Source of the DNA: an uncultured Prochlorococcus sp.
GTDB taxonomy: Bacteria; Cyanobacteriota; Cyanobacteriia; PCC-6307; Cyanobiaceae
Length of the DNA: 64,000 bases
Reading direction: 5' to 3'
Assembly (NCBI GenBank): GCA_902594875.1
Contig: CACJNU010000006.1
Location: 1 to 64,000 of the forward strand
Part shown: piece by piece, positions 51,560-62,062 of the stretch
Layout: each line of letters starts with the position of its first letter
Position numbering within the stretch: position 1 is the stretch's first letter
Program-made: the position numbers and the translations under genes
Notes under the pieces: generated by a model
Told to the model about the DNA's origin: nothing
The model's database searches: none
Seen by the model: only the letters and a program-made list of their open reading frames with translations

Positions 51560-52612
51560 GTGATTTTTAACAGATTTAAATTTTCTAGAGATATTGGTAT
51601 AGATTTGGGAACTGCCAATACTCTTATACACGTATCAGGAAAGGGCGTTGTTTTACAAGAGCCTTCTGTAGTAGCTATGGATTTAGAAGAAGGTATTCCA
51701 CTAGCAGTTGGTAAAGAAGCAAAGTTAATGCTTGGAAGGACCCCTGGCAATATAAGAGCCGTAAGACCATTACGGGATGGGGTTATCGCAGATTTTGATG
51801 CAGCAGAACAAATGTTAAAAACATTTATTCAAAAATGTAACGAAGGCAAAGGGATAGTAGCCCCAAGAATAGTAATTGGTATCCCTAGTGGGGTTACTAG
51901 TGTTGAGCGAAGAGCAGTAAGGGAAGCTGGATTAGCCGGAGCTAGAGAAGTTCACTTAATTGATGAACCCGTTGCAGCAGCAATAGGAGCATCATTACCA
52001 GTAACTGAGCCAATTGGAACTATGATTGTCGATATTGGTGGAGGTACTACTGAAGTTGCAGTATTGAGTTTAGGCGGAACTGTATTAAGTGAATCTGTTC
52101 GAATAGCTGGCGATGAAATAAATGAGTCAATTGCGTTATATCTTAAAAAAGTTCACAACTTAGTTGTTGGAGAGAGAACTGCAGAAGATATCAAAATTAA
52201 AATTGGATCTGCATTTCCAGATGATGATTTTGATAAAACGACTTTAGAGGTTAGAGGTCTACATCTTTTATCTGGTCTACCTAGGTCAGTCACTTTGACA
52301 TCAGGAGAAATCAGAGAAGCGATGGCTGAAACACTTAGCAAAATAGTAGAAGCTGTAAAAAGAACTTTAGAGCGAACCCCCCCGGAACTTGCTGCAGACA
52401 TTGTTGATAGGGGGATTATGCTTGCAGGAGGTGGAGCTTTAGTGAGAGGCATTAATGATTTATTAAGCGATGAAACAGGAATTTTTACTCACATAGCAGA
52501 AAATCCGCTGCTTTGCGTAGTAAATGGTTGTGGAGAGGTTTTGGATGATTTCAAGAAACTAAAAAGAGTTGTTGACACTCCAGAATTTATAAGAAATGCC
52601 ATAAGAGATTAA
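51560..52612 (+). CDS. mreB: Rod shape-determining protein MreB
   Basis: A 350-residue actin homologue. ATP-binding loops are [32 protein letters not shown] and [16 protein letters not shown] at 51560 is the chosen start, directly ahead of the conserved [13 protein letters not shown]. It organises elongation of the cell wall. It heads the compact mreB-mreC-mreD cluster, 4 bp before mreC. Confidence 0.96.
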   Translation: MIFNRFKFSRDIGIDLGTANTLIHVSGKGVVLQEPSVVAMDLEEGIPLAVGKEAKLMLGRTPGNIRAVRPLRDGVIADFDAAEQMLKTFIQKCNEGKGIVAPRIVIGIPSGVTSVERRAVREAGLAGAREVHLIDEPVAAAIGASLPVTEPIGTMIVDIGGGTTEVAVLSLGGTVLSESVRIAGDEINESIALYLKKVHNLVVGERTAEDIKIKIGSAFPDDDFDKTTLEVRGLHLLSGLPRSVTLTSGEIREAMAETLSKIVEAVKRTLERTPPELAADIVDRGIMLAGGGALVRGINDLLSDETGIFTHIAENPLLCVVNGCGEVLDDFKKLKRVVDTPEFIRNAIRD

Positions 52613-52616
52613 TATT

Positions 52617-53366
52617 ATGTTAGGTATCCGACGAATATCTACTAATCGTTGGTGGCATAAAAAGAAAAATTGGATATTGTTTACGATTTTTTTATTTTTA
52701 GCTTTTGTAAGGATATCAAAAGGATCTTTTTATAAGGATTTTTACTATTTTATTTCAAAGCCTTTTTGGCCTGGAAAATTTCAAAAAGAAATTATTCTTG
52801 AGAGTATAGATCAAGAATATTTAATAAAGTTAAATCTTCTAAAAAAAGATAATCTAAGATTGCGGCGAAACTTATCTCTTCAAGAATCATCTAATAAAGA
52901 AAATATTTCAGCTGCAGTTATTTCGAGAAAATCAGGTAGTTGGTGGAGACAAATAATTTTAAATAAAGGTTCAAAGGATGGAGTAAAAATTGGTGATATT
53001 GTGATTGGTCCAGGAGGATTATTAGGAAGAGTAAAGCATACTTCTTTATTCACTTCTTCGGTAATTTTAATAACTTCTCCGGAAAGTAAGTTAGGCGTTT
53101 GGGTGGACAGAATTCAAATTAATGGTTTACTGGTTGGTTTAGGAGATGATTATCCTAGCTTAATACTTTATTCAAATGATGCTGATATTAAAGTCGGAGA
53201 TTTTGTATCATCATCTCCTGCTAGTACTTTATTACCTCCAAATATCCCTATTGGGATTGTCCAATCTATAGATGAGACATTGAAATCAAAAAAAACTGCA
53301 AAAATTTCACTTTTAGCAAAACCTCATGTAATTGATTGGGTGCAAATTGTGAATGTAAATATTTAA
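52617..53366 (+). CDS. mreC: Rod shape-determining protein MreC
   Basis: 249 residues. One N-terminal membrane helix (about 20-33), a short coiled coil (LNLLKKDNLRLRRNLSLQES), then the periplasmic beta-domain (VISRKSGSWWRQIILNKGSK, DIVIGPGGLLGRV). It links MreB filaments to the wall synthesis machinery. It overlaps mreD by 1 bp (TAATG). Confidence 0.94.
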   Translation: MLGIRRISTNRWWHKKKNWILFTIFLFLAFVRISKGSFYKDFYYFISKPFWPGKFQKEIILESIDQEYLIKLNLLKKDNLRLRRNLSLQESSNKENISAAVISRKSGSWWRQIILNKGSKDGVKIGDIVIGPGGLLGRVKHTSLFTSSVILITSPESKLGVWVDRIQINGLLVGLGDDYPSLILYSNDADIKVGDFVSSSPASTLLPPNIPIGIVQSIDETLKSKKTAKISLLAKPHVIDWVQIVNVNI

Positions 53367-53881
53367 TGAATAAATTTTTTTCAAAAAAAATATCCATAAT
53401 AAGCTTTATTCTCATCCCAATTATTTTTTTGTGGCACCCTAGTTGGCTTGGATTTTTAGGTGTTCAGCCATATTGGCCGTTATTTTGGTTATTGCCTTGG
53501 TCAATGATGAATGGATCAGTCAATGGATTAATATATGGTTTGTTTTTAGGTCTAATTTTAGATTCTCTTACTTTAGATAATAGTTTTACTCAAATACCAG
53601 GCTTAATTTTTTGTGGTTTTTTGTTTGGGAGAATTAAATTAAATAGTGATATTTTGGTGGGACATTTTAGGTATGGTTTAATTTGTTCTTTTGGAAGTTT
53701 TTTATGTGGGACTCTTTATTTTTTGCAAATTTTGTTTAAAAATTTTTCAGATAGTAATTCTTTAATGTTGATTCCCAGTGTTAAAAATATCTTGGCCGAA
53801 GTTTTTTTGACAGGTTTTTTTGCTCCCTTTATTTGCTCCCAACTTTTAAGAATGTTTAAATTTTCGAGAAGAAAATTGTAG
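53366..53881 (+). CDS. mreD: Rod shape-determining protein MreD
   Basis: 171 residues from the ATG at 53366, which overlaps the mreC stop; a longer reading from 53336 would extend into mreC and is unlikely. It has five or so membrane helices (for example IISFILIPIIFLW, GLIYGLFLGLILDSL). The sequence is poorly conserved, as in all MreD, and the call rests on the mreBC context, size and topology. Confidence 0.85.
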   Translation: MNKFFSKKISIISFILIPIIFLWHPSWLGFLGVQPYWPLFWLLPWSMMNGSVNGLIYGLFLGLILDSLTLDNSFTQIPGLIFCGFLFGRIKLNSDILVGHFRYGLICSFGSFLCGTLYFLQILFKNFSDSNSLMLIPSVKNILAEVFLTGFFAPFICSQLLRMFKFSRRKL

Positions 53882-54061
53882 TAAAAAACTTTGCCGAGAA
53901 GTAAAAGTGTATGAAAAAATTGTTACCTTCAAATTATTTAAGATATTTTAAAACTCAGGAATATCTCTTTGAGGGTTCGTAATGTTATATTTTAAATTGT
54001 TAGAATGAATATTCAATGCAATAGTTCTTTGCTTTGAAATATCGAAAAATCTTTTTTAACT

Positions 54062-54808
54062 ATGTCAAAAGCAAGAATTTTAGTTGTTGATGATGAACCA
54101 GCAGTTTTGAAGGTATTAGTTACTAGGCTTCAACTAGCAGGCTATCAAGTTTTTTCAGCTACTAACGGTGAAGAAGCACTTGAGTCTTTTCACAGAGATT
54201 CCCCAGATTTGATAGTTCTTGATGTTATGCTTCCAAAAATGGATGGATTTGCTGTTTGTAGAAGAATTAGAGCTGAATCAGTAGTACCAATAATATTTTT
54301 AACAGCTTTAGAAGCTATTTCAGAGAGAGTTGCAGGTTTGGATTTAGGGGCTGATGATTACTTATCTAAACCATTTAGTCCCAAAGAGTTAGAGGCTAGA
54401 ATAGCCACTATTTTGAGAAGAATGGGTCCAACTGTTTCGGTTACTGAAACTAAAGAAGTTCCTTCAGGAAAAGGGGTAATGAAATTTGGAAGTTTAGTTG
54501 TTGATACTAATCGAAGACAAGTTTCTAGAGCAGGAGATAGAATTAGTTTGACCTATACTGAATTTAGCCTATTAGAACTATTGTTCGACGAGCCTGGTAA
54601 GGTTGTTCCGAGGGCAGAAATTCTAGAACAACTATGGGGTTATCCTCCTCGTAGAGCTGCAGATTTAAGAGTTGTAGATGTCTATGTAGCTAGATTAAGA
54701 GGCAAATTAGAACCAGATCCAAGAAATCCTGAATTAATATTAACTGTTAGAGGAATTGGTTACGCATCTCAGAGAGTTGGCGAAACAGCAACATCTTTGG
54801 CAAGTTGA
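54062..54808 (+). CDS. rpaB: OmpR-family response regulator RpaB
   Basis: 248 residues. The receiver domain has acidic D10/D11, phosphoacceptor D54 (IVLDVMLPKMDG), T81 and K103. A winged-helix DNA-binding domain follows (TYTEFSLLELLFDEPGK, VDVYVARLRGKLEPDP). High conservation across cyanobacteria and the linker GKGVMKFGSLVVDTNRR support RpaB, which binds HLR1 sites and controls photosynthesis genes in high light. The kinase gene is not nearby. The 180 bp upstream spacer holds no other gene I can see. Confidence 0.93.
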   Translation: MSKARILVVDDEPAVLKVLVTRLQLAGYQVFSATNGEEALESFHRDSPDLIVLDVMLPKMDGFAVCRRIRAESVVPIIFLTALEAISERVAGLDLGADDYLSKPFSPKELEARIATILRRMGPTVSVTETKEVPSGKGVMKFGSLVVDTNRRQVSRAGDRISLTYTEFSLLELLFDEPGKVVPRAEILEQLWGYPPRRAADLRVVDVYVARLRGKLEPDPRNPELILTVRGIGYASQRVGETATSLAS

Positions 54809-54858
54809 GCAATAGTCTGATAATTTTATTAAATAAAACAAATATATTAAAATAAATT

Positions 54859-56370
54859 TTGTCTGAAATAAAAGAAACGCGCTTACAAAAAGCTAGTTCA
54901 CTCGTTAATAAAGGATTTGCTTCTTACGCACAGAACTTTAAGGTATCACATACTACTAGTTTTCTTATTCAAAAATTTGATTTTCTGGAAAATGGTCAAG
55001 AGGAAGACTTCAGTGTTTCTATTGCTGGCAGAGTTCTGGCAAAAAGGATAATGGGCAAAATTGCCTTTTTCACAATAAGCGATCAAGAAGGCCAGATTCA
55101 GCTTTATCTAGATAAAAGGATTATTAATTTCAATTTAGAAAAACAAAAATTACTTTCTTTTGAAGATCTCAAGGAAATAGTAGATATTGGTGATTGGATA
55201 GGCGTCTATGGAACTATTAAGAAAACTAATAAAGGTGAGCTTTCAATTAAAGTAGAAAAATGGGAAATGTTATCCAAATCATTACAACCTCTACCAGATA
55301 AATGGCATGGATTGACTGATATTGAAAAAAGATATAGACAACGTTATTTAGATTTAATAGTAAATCCTCACTCCAAAAATGTATTTAAAACCAGAGCGAA
55401 ATGTATAAGTTTTATAAGAAAATGGCTAGATAATAGAAATTTTTTAGAGATTGAGACTCCAATTCTGCAATCTGAAGCTGGTGGTGCTGAAGCAAGACCA
55501 TTTATAACTCATCACAATACATTAGATATTCCGTTGTATTTAAGAATAGCTACAGAATTACATTTAAAGAGAATGGTTGTTGGAGGTTTTGAGAAAGTAT
55601 ATGAATTGGGAAGAATCTTCCGTAATGAGGGGATAAGTACAAGGCATAATCCAGAATTCACCTCAGTTGAAATTTATGAAGCTTATTCTGATTATGTAGA
55701 TATGATGAATTTAACTGAAGAATTGATTAAAGATATCGTAGCTGATGCATGTGGGTCTTTAATTATAAATTATCAAAATAAAGAAATTGATTTTTCTAAG
55801 CCTTGGTCAAGAATATCCATGAAAGCTATTGTAAAAAAATATACAGGGATTGATTTTGATTCTTTCAGTGGAGACTTTCTAGCTGCAAAACAAGCTGTTA
55901 AAAATATCAATGTTGATTGTTCTAATAAAGTAAATACTATGGGAAGACTTTTAAATGAAGTCTTCGAGCAAAAAGTAGAATCAAAACTTATAGAACCCAC
56001 TTTTGTTATTGATTATCCTGTTGAAATTTCTCCTTTAGCTAGGCCTCATCATGATAATAAAGAAATAGTTCAGAGATTTGAATTATTCATTGTTGGTCGT
56101 GAACTGGCAAATGCATTTAGTGAGTTGATAGATCCAGTAGATCAAAGAGAAAGAATGCAATTACAGCAATCTCTTAGAGATGAAGGAGATCTTGAGGCTC
56201 ACTGTATAGATGAAGATTTTTTAAATGCTTTAGAGATTGGCATGCCGCCTACGGGAGGATTAGGTATAGGCATTGATAGGCTAATTATGTTAATTACTAA
56301 TAGCGCATCTATTAGAGATGTAATCCCTTTCCCATTGTTAAAACCAGAAATAACTTCCAAAAAAAGTTAA
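54859..56370 (+). CDS. lysS: Lysyl-tRNA synthetase, class II
   Basis: 503 residues. OB-fold anticodon-binding domain (about 60-165), then class II motif 1 ([20 protein letters not shown]), motif 2 ([20 protein letters not shown]) and motif 3 ([12 protein letters not shown]). The start is TTG at 54859; no ATG precedes the OB-fold at a suitable distance. Normal length. It is followed by an 81-residue unknown gene after 56 bp. Confidence 0.97.
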   Translation: MSEIKETRLQKASSLVNKGFASYAQNFKVSHTTSFLIQKFDFLENGQEEDFSVSIAGRVLAKRIMGKIAFFTISDQEGQIQLYLDKRIINFNLEKQKLLSFEDLKEIVDIGDWIGVYGTIKKTNKGELSIKVEKWEMLSKSLQPLPDKWHGLTDIEKRYRQRYLDLIVNPHSKNVFKTRAKCISFIRKWLDNRNFLEIETPILQSEAGGAEARPFITHHNTLDIPLYLRIATELHLKRMVVGGFEKVYELGRIFRNEGISTRHNPEFTSVEIYEAYSDYVDMMNLTEELIKDIVADACGSLIINYQNKEIDFSKPWSRISMKAIVKKYTGIDFDSFSGDFLAAKQAVKNINVDCSNKVNTMGRLLNEVFEQKVESKLIEPTFVIDYPVEISPLARPHHDNKEIVQRFELFIVGRELANAFSELIDPVDQRERMQLQQSLRDEGDLEAHCIDEDFLNALEIGMPPTGGLGIGIDRLIMLITNSASIRDVIPFPLLKPEITSKKS

Positions 56371-56426
56371 AAATTACCCTCGAATGAAGTAAAATAATTA
56401 AATTAATCCAATACGAAATTTTTTAA

Positions 56427-56672
56427 ATGAGTGGTGAACGTGTTGGTTTCCGTTTCAAACACGCGGATGCAGTTGTAAAAAGAAATCCTCAAGGCCGATC
56501 AAGAAGAGGATGGGTTATTGAACCAGTAGAGCAAACTACAAGTAGGGGTACAAAAATGCCTGCATACAAAATTCGCTGGAGAGATAGTGAGAGGCCAGAA
56601 ACTGTATTGCAGCATATGTTAATTGCAGATCCAGATCCTTCCCCACCTCCAAATTCAGTAAGTTTGGACTGA
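56427..56672 (+). CDS. Small conserved-type protein of unknown function, 81 residues
   Basis: ATG start. A basic N-terminal half (GFRFKHADAVVKRNPQGRSR, RGWVIEPVEQTTSRGTKMPA) is followed by YKIRWRDSERPETVLQHML and an acidic, proline-rich tail (ADPDPSPPPNS). The pattern of short beta-strands with W, Y and alternating charge resembles a small SH3-like barrel that could bind nucleic acid or ribosome, but no named domain can be assigned. It lies between lysS and the convergent smpB. Confidence 0.75.
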   Translation: MSGERVGFRFKHADAVVKRNPQGRSRRGWVIEPVEQTTSRGTKMPAYKIRWRDSERPETVLQHMLIADPDPSPPPNSVSLD

Positions 56673-56698
56673 TATTTTCAATAATTCTGCCTAATCTT

Positions 56699-57193
56699 TT
56701 ATCTTTTTAGTGCAGAGTTGATTTCTTTTTTTATGCTTTTTTGTTTTTCATCTTGTCGTTTGTCATGTAATTTTTTTCCTTTACCAACTCCAATAGTTAG
56801 TTTTATCCATGAGCCTTTTAAATAAAGAGATAATGGAACAATAGTCATCCCTTTTTTTTCAGTATTAGATTTCATTTTTATTATTTCTTTTTTATGTAGT
56901 AGTAACTTCCTATTTCTTAGTGGATCATGATTAAAAAAAGATCCCACATTTTTATGTGGTGAAATGTGAACATTTAATAATAAGATCTCACCATCTCTGA
57001 ATGAACAGTATCCGTCTCTTAAATTTGCTTTTCCATTTCTAATGGACTTTACTTCAGTACCTAAAAGCTCAATTCCAGCTTCGATTGTTTCAGATATTGC
57101 ATATTGAAATTTTGCATATCTATTATCAGCTAGAAGTTTAAAATTATTTCCTTTATTAGTATTTTTTTTAACTTTGTTTGAATTTTTTGCCAT
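56699..57193 (-). CDS. smpB: SsrA-binding protein SmpB
   Basis: A 164-residue partner of tmRNA in trans-translation. Marks are [40 protein letters not shown], and the basic C-terminal tail ([17 protein letters not shown]) that enters the mRNA channel. No tmRNA gene is recognisable in this window. It is divergent from ruvB by 52 bp. Confidence 0.96.
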   Translation of the reverse strand: MAKNSNKVKKNTNKGNNFKLLADNRYAKFQYAISETIEAGIELLGTEVKSIRNGKANLRDGYCSFRDGEILLLNVHISPHKNVGSFFNHDPLRNRKLLLHKKEIIKMKSNTEKKGMTIVPLSLYLKGSWIKLTIGVGKGKKLHDKRQDEKQKSIKKEINSALKR

Positions 57194-57245
57194 TTTAGTT
57201 GTAAAAAATCTTTCTACTCAGAACAATTGCAATTAACCTTTCATT

Positions 57246-58304
57246 ATGGCAATAATTTCTTCCAATATAGGCGATAATGACTTTTCTTTTCGTAAAAAAG
57301 AACTTAGGTTAGTTGATTCAAAAAACATTCCAGAAGAAAAGAGAAATAATAATTTGAACTTAGCCCGGCCTCTTAATTTAAAAGAATTTATTGGCCAAGA
57401 ACAAATTAAATCTTCTTTAAGAATAGCTATAGATGCTTCAATTATTAGAAAAGAACCTTTGGAGCATACTCTATTTTATGGACAGCCTGGTCTAGGTAAG
57501 ACTACTCTTGCTTTTTTGATAGCCCATGAATTGAATACAAAATGTAGGATTGCGACTGCACCAGCAATTGAAAGACCAAGAGATATTGTAGGTTTACTTC
57601 TTGGATTAAAAGAAGGTGAAGTTTTATTTATCGATGAGATACATCGCTTAAATAGGTTAACTGAAGAGTTGTTATATTCTGCAATGGAGGATTTTAGACT
57701 TGACTTAACTATGGGAGCTAATAGAGGAGCCCGTTGCAGAACAATTAATCTTCCTAGGTTTACTCTGATTGGCGCTACAACTAAATTAGCCTCAATAAGT
57801 GCACCTCTAAGAGACAGATTTGGGATATCTCACAAAATTGAATTCTATACATGTGATGAATTAAAACAAATTATTGTTAATTTCTCCCGATTAATAAACC
57901 TCAATTTAGAAGATGAAGCATCTTATAATTTGGCAAAGATATCTCGAGGGACTCCAAGAATTGCTTTAAGATTATTAAGACGAGTTAGAGATTATGCTCA
58001 AGTTGTTATGAAAACTAATACTATCTCAGTGAATTTAATAAAAAAAGCTTTAAATTCTTACCAAATAGACGAAATAGGATTGGATACTTTAGATAGACAC
58101 TATTTATCTTTTCTTAACCAAAACAATAATATTCCAACTGGCCTTGATTCAATTGCATCTGGGTTGGGCGATGATTCTTCAATGTTAGAATTTGTAGTTG
58201 AGCCATATCTCATTAAGATTGGTTTTCTCACGAGAACTCCTCGAGGAAGATTACTTACTGCTTTAGGAAAAAAGTACATTGATTCAAAAGATGAAAACTT
58301 TTAA
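57246..58304 (+). CDS. ruvB: Holliday junction branch-migration helicase RuvB
   Basis: 352 residues. AAA+ core with Walker [13 protein letters not shown] near residue 80, Walker [11 protein letters not shown] and arginine-finger region APLRDRFGI, followed by a C-terminal winged helix ([16 protein letters not shown]). It drives branch migration with RuvA. The next gene overlaps it by 14 bp if the ATG at 58291 is used. Confidence 0.97.
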   Translation: MAIISSNIGDNDFSFRKKELRLVDSKNIPEEKRNNNLNLARPLNLKEFIGQEQIKSSLRIAIDASIIRKEPLEHTLFYGQPGLGKTTLAFLIAHELNTKCRIATAPAIERPRDIVGLLLGLKEGEVLFIDEIHRLNRLTEELLYSAMEDFRLDLTMGANRGARCRTINLPRFTLIGATTKLASISAPLRDRFGISHKIEFYTCDELKQIIVNFSRLINLNLEDEASYNLAKISRGTPRIALRLLRRVRDYAQVVMKTNTISVNLIKKALNSYQIDEIGLDTLDRHYLSFLNQNNNIPTGLDSIASGLGDDSSMLEFVVEPYLIKIGFLTRTPRGRLLTALGKKYIDSKDENF

Positions 58305-59079
58305 AAAAGTTAAGGTTTGTTTTTTATTAATTTTTATTTTTTTCAATATTTTTTATATTGCACCAAGCTTTTCATTATCTTTGAGAGAGGATTTGTTTAA
58401 AAATGCGTTAGATCTTAGTTCAGGCGGAAAATTTAATCTAGCTTTACAGCAATGGAATCAATATCTCGATTCTTATCCTGATGATGCTGCAGGTCTTAGC
58501 AACAGAGGAAATGTAAGACTTGTTTTAGGAGATATTAAGGGATCAATAGATGACCAAAATAAGGCAATAAATTTGAATCCTAATGAAATAGATCCTTACA
58601 TTAACAGGGGTATAGCTGAGGAAGCATTGGGTTTATGGTCGCAAGCGAAAAGGGATTATATGCTCGTTATTTCCCTAGATAGTAAAAATTTCTCTGCATT
58701 ATATAATTTAGCTAACGTGGAAGGATCTACTTCCCATTGGGATAAAGCAAGAGATTTATTCTCAAAAGCTGCTTTATATAATCCAGGATTTGCCATGGCT
58801 AGGTCAAGTTTGGCGTTAGCAGATTTCCAGTTGGGAAATATTGATGAAGCTGAAAAAGAATTAATAAAGTTAATTAGACGTTATCCAACTTTTGCAGATG
58901 CTAGGGCAGCTTTAACAGCTTTGAATTGGTCTAATGGTGAAGCTGGTAAAGCAGAGAGTAATTGGATAGCGGTAACTGAATTAGATCCTAGATATAGTGA
59001 TGAAGAATGGTTAAAAAAAACAAGAAGATGGCCTCCTCAACCAATTAAAGATTTAATGAATTTTATCGATTTAAAATAA
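58291..59079 (+). CDS. Secreted TPR-repeat protein
   Basis: 262 residues from the ATG at 58291; a TTG at 58279 would add four residues. The N-terminus is a hydrophobic signal sequence ([20 protein letters not shown]). At least four tetratricopeptide repeats follow from about residue 40 ([58 protein letters not shown]). It is likely a periplasmic or lumenal scaffold; the partner is unknown. It overlaps ruvB and is 3 bp upstream of the M20 hydrolase. Confidence 0.82.
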   Translation: MKTFKKVKVCFLLIFIFFNIFYIAPSFSLSLREDLFKNALDLSSGGKFNLALQQWNQYLDSYPDDAAGLSNRGNVRLVLGDIKGSIDDQNKAINLNPNEIDPYINRGIAEEALGLWSQAKRDYMLVISLDSKNFSALYNLANVEGSTSHWDKARDLFSKAALYNPGFAMARSSLALADFQLGNIDEAEKELIKLIRRYPTFADARAALTALNWSNGEAGKAESNWIAVTELDPRYSDEEWLKKTRRWPPQPIKDLMNFIDLK

Positions 59080-59082
59080 GTA

Positions 59083-60267
59083 ATGAATAGAGATCAGTTA
59101 CATAAAACAATTGATTCGTTTAATGATGAACTAATTAACTTAAGAAGACATATCCATGAACATCCGGAATTAAGTGGCCTTGAAAATCAAACAGCGATCT
59201 TGATCAGTGGTTTTTTAAAAGATATTGGTTGGAATGTTAGAGAATCTATAGGTAGGACTGGAGTTATAGCTGATTTTGGCCCCCTAGATAAAGGTATTAT
59301 AGGTTTAAGAGTGGATATGGATGCTTTGCCTATATTTGAGGAAACTAAATTAAGTTTTTCTTCAAAAGTAGATGGAGTTATGCATGCCTGTGGTCACGAT
59401 TTGCATATCTCGATTGGATTGGGTGTCGCAAAAATTATTAAGGATTTAAAACTAAATTTTGGGACTCGGATAATTTTTCAGCCTGCTGAAGAGATTGCTA
59501 GTGGAGCTAGATGGATGATTAATGATGGTGCAACTAATGGTTTAACCCATATTTTGGGAGTTCATGTCTACCCTGATTTATCCGTAGGGACTATTGGCAT
59601 TAAAGAGGGAAGTTTAACTGCAGCTGCTGGAGAACTGAATGTTGAGATTAAAGGAAAATCAGGCCATGGTGCTCGACCACATGAAGGAGTTGATGCTATT
59701 TGGGCGGCTTCAAAAGTTATCTCGGGAATTCAAGAATCAATAACACGGAAGTTAGACCCTCTAGATCCAGTAGTAATAACTTTTGGGAAAATAAATGGTG
59801 GTAATGCATTCAATATTCTCGCAGAAAAGGTTAATTTAATTGGTACTGTTAGATGCACTAATCGTAAAGTATTTACGAATATTGGTAATTGGCTCTATGA
59901 AAATATCACTTCTTTAGCTAATAGTTGCGGAGCTGAAGCAAAAGTAATATTTAGAGAAATCACTCCTGCAGTTAATAATAATCCTGAAATTAATAGAGTC
60001 CTCAGAGATTCGGGAATTAAGGTTTTGGGTCAAGAAAATGTTATCGAATTACAAAAACCATCATTAGGAGCTGAGGATTTTGCTGAATTTTTAAATGAGA
60101 TTCCAGGAGCTATGTTTAGGCTTGGCGTTTCTAGCTCAAATGGATGTGCCCCTCTTCATAGTTCTAAATTTGATCCTGATGAAAGAGCTATTGCTGTTGG
60201 AATAAAAGTAATAACAGAATCCATAGTAAAATTAAATAATGAAAAAATTAATGCACTTGGTAAATGA
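59083..60267 (+). CDS. M20-family amidohydrolase (hippurate/IAA-amino-acid hydrolase type)
   Basis: 394 residues. The metal-binding set of the M20D group is visible: C103 and H105 in HACGHD, E136/E137 in FQPAEE, and the His in GVHVYPDL, with the dimerisation domain around 185-300 (EIKGKSGHGARPHEG). It hydrolyses an N-acyl amino acid or related amide; the natural substrate in picocyanobacteria is unknown. It overlaps the next small gene by 4 bp. Confidence 0.9.
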   Translation: MNRDQLHKTIDSFNDELINLRRHIHEHPELSGLENQTAILISGFLKDIGWNVRESIGRTGVIADFGPLDKGIIGLRVDMDALPIFEETKLSFSSKVDGVMHACGHDLHISIGLGVAKIIKDLKLNFGTRIIFQPAEEIASGARWMINDGATNGLTHILGVHVYPDLSVGTIGIKEGSLTAAAGELNVEIKGKSGHGARPHEGVDAIWAASKVISGIQESITRKLDPLDPVVITFGKINGGNAFNILAEKVNLIGTVRCTNRKVFTNIGNWLYENITSLANSCGAEAKVIFREITPAVNNNPEINRVLRDSGIKVLGQENVIELQKPSLGAEDFAEFLNEIPGAMFRLGVSSSNGCAPLHSSKFDPDERAIAVGIKVITESIVKLNNEKINALGK

Positions 60268-60479
60268 ATATTAATAAAAGATTCATTTTATCTTTTGTGG
60301 CTCCTTTCATGATCCTCATATCTGCTTTGGGATTGATCTTTAGGGACAATTCCAGAAAGATTTTTTATTTACCTATTGGCTTAATGGGGATTGCAATTAT
60401 TTTGGAGAAAGGTATAAGCAGACAATTAGAAAGGAAAAATATTTTAAAAAAGATAAAGTCTTATCAAAAATCTAAATAA
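60264..60479 (+). CDS. Small membrane protein of unknown function, 71 residues
   Basis: ATG start overlapping the M20 gene by 4 bp (ATGA). Two short membrane helices (FILSFVAPFMILISALGLIF and FYLPIGLMGIAIIL) are separated by a basic turn (RDNSRK), and the C-terminal tail is strongly basic (RQLERKNILKKIKSYQKSK). The topology is probably a hairpin with both ends cytoplasmic. No function can be assigned; coupling to the hydrolase is the only clue. Confidence 0.7.
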   Translation: MNINKRFILSFVAPFMILISALGLIFRDNSRKIFYLPIGLMGIAIILEKGISRQLERKNILKKIKSYQKSK

Positions 60480-60546
60480 AATCATTTTATTTATTTTTAC
60501 GTAACATGAGATGACTATTTTTTAGAAAAGAGCTATTAATAAGATT

Positions 60547-60635
60547 AAAACTAGGGGTGCTAGGAAATTTAACTTAGCTGAGATCATACCCTTTGAACCT
60601 GAATCAATAATCTTGATGCAGGGAAGTGGAGTTTT
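60547..60635 (+). promoter_or_regulatory. TPP riboswitch (THI element) upstream of thiC
   Basis: The conserved blocks GGGGTGC (60554-60560), CTGAGATCATACCC (60578-60591), TTTGAACCTGA (60593-60603) and TGATGCAGGGA (60614-60624) are in order. P1 can form between AAAACT (60547-60552) and AGTTTT (60630-60635). Binding of thiamin diphosphate normally lowers expression of the downstream gene. The thiC ATG is 43 bases after P1. A competing hairpin, AGTTT-TGATC-AAACT (60630-60644), shares the 3' strand of P1 and could be the expression switch. Confidence 0.92.
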
Positions 60636-60674
60636 GATCAAACTTTAGTAATAACACTTTTTAAAAACTTGTAA

Positions 60675-62048
<1,374 letters not shown>

Positions 62049-62062
62049 TTATCAATTAGTAG

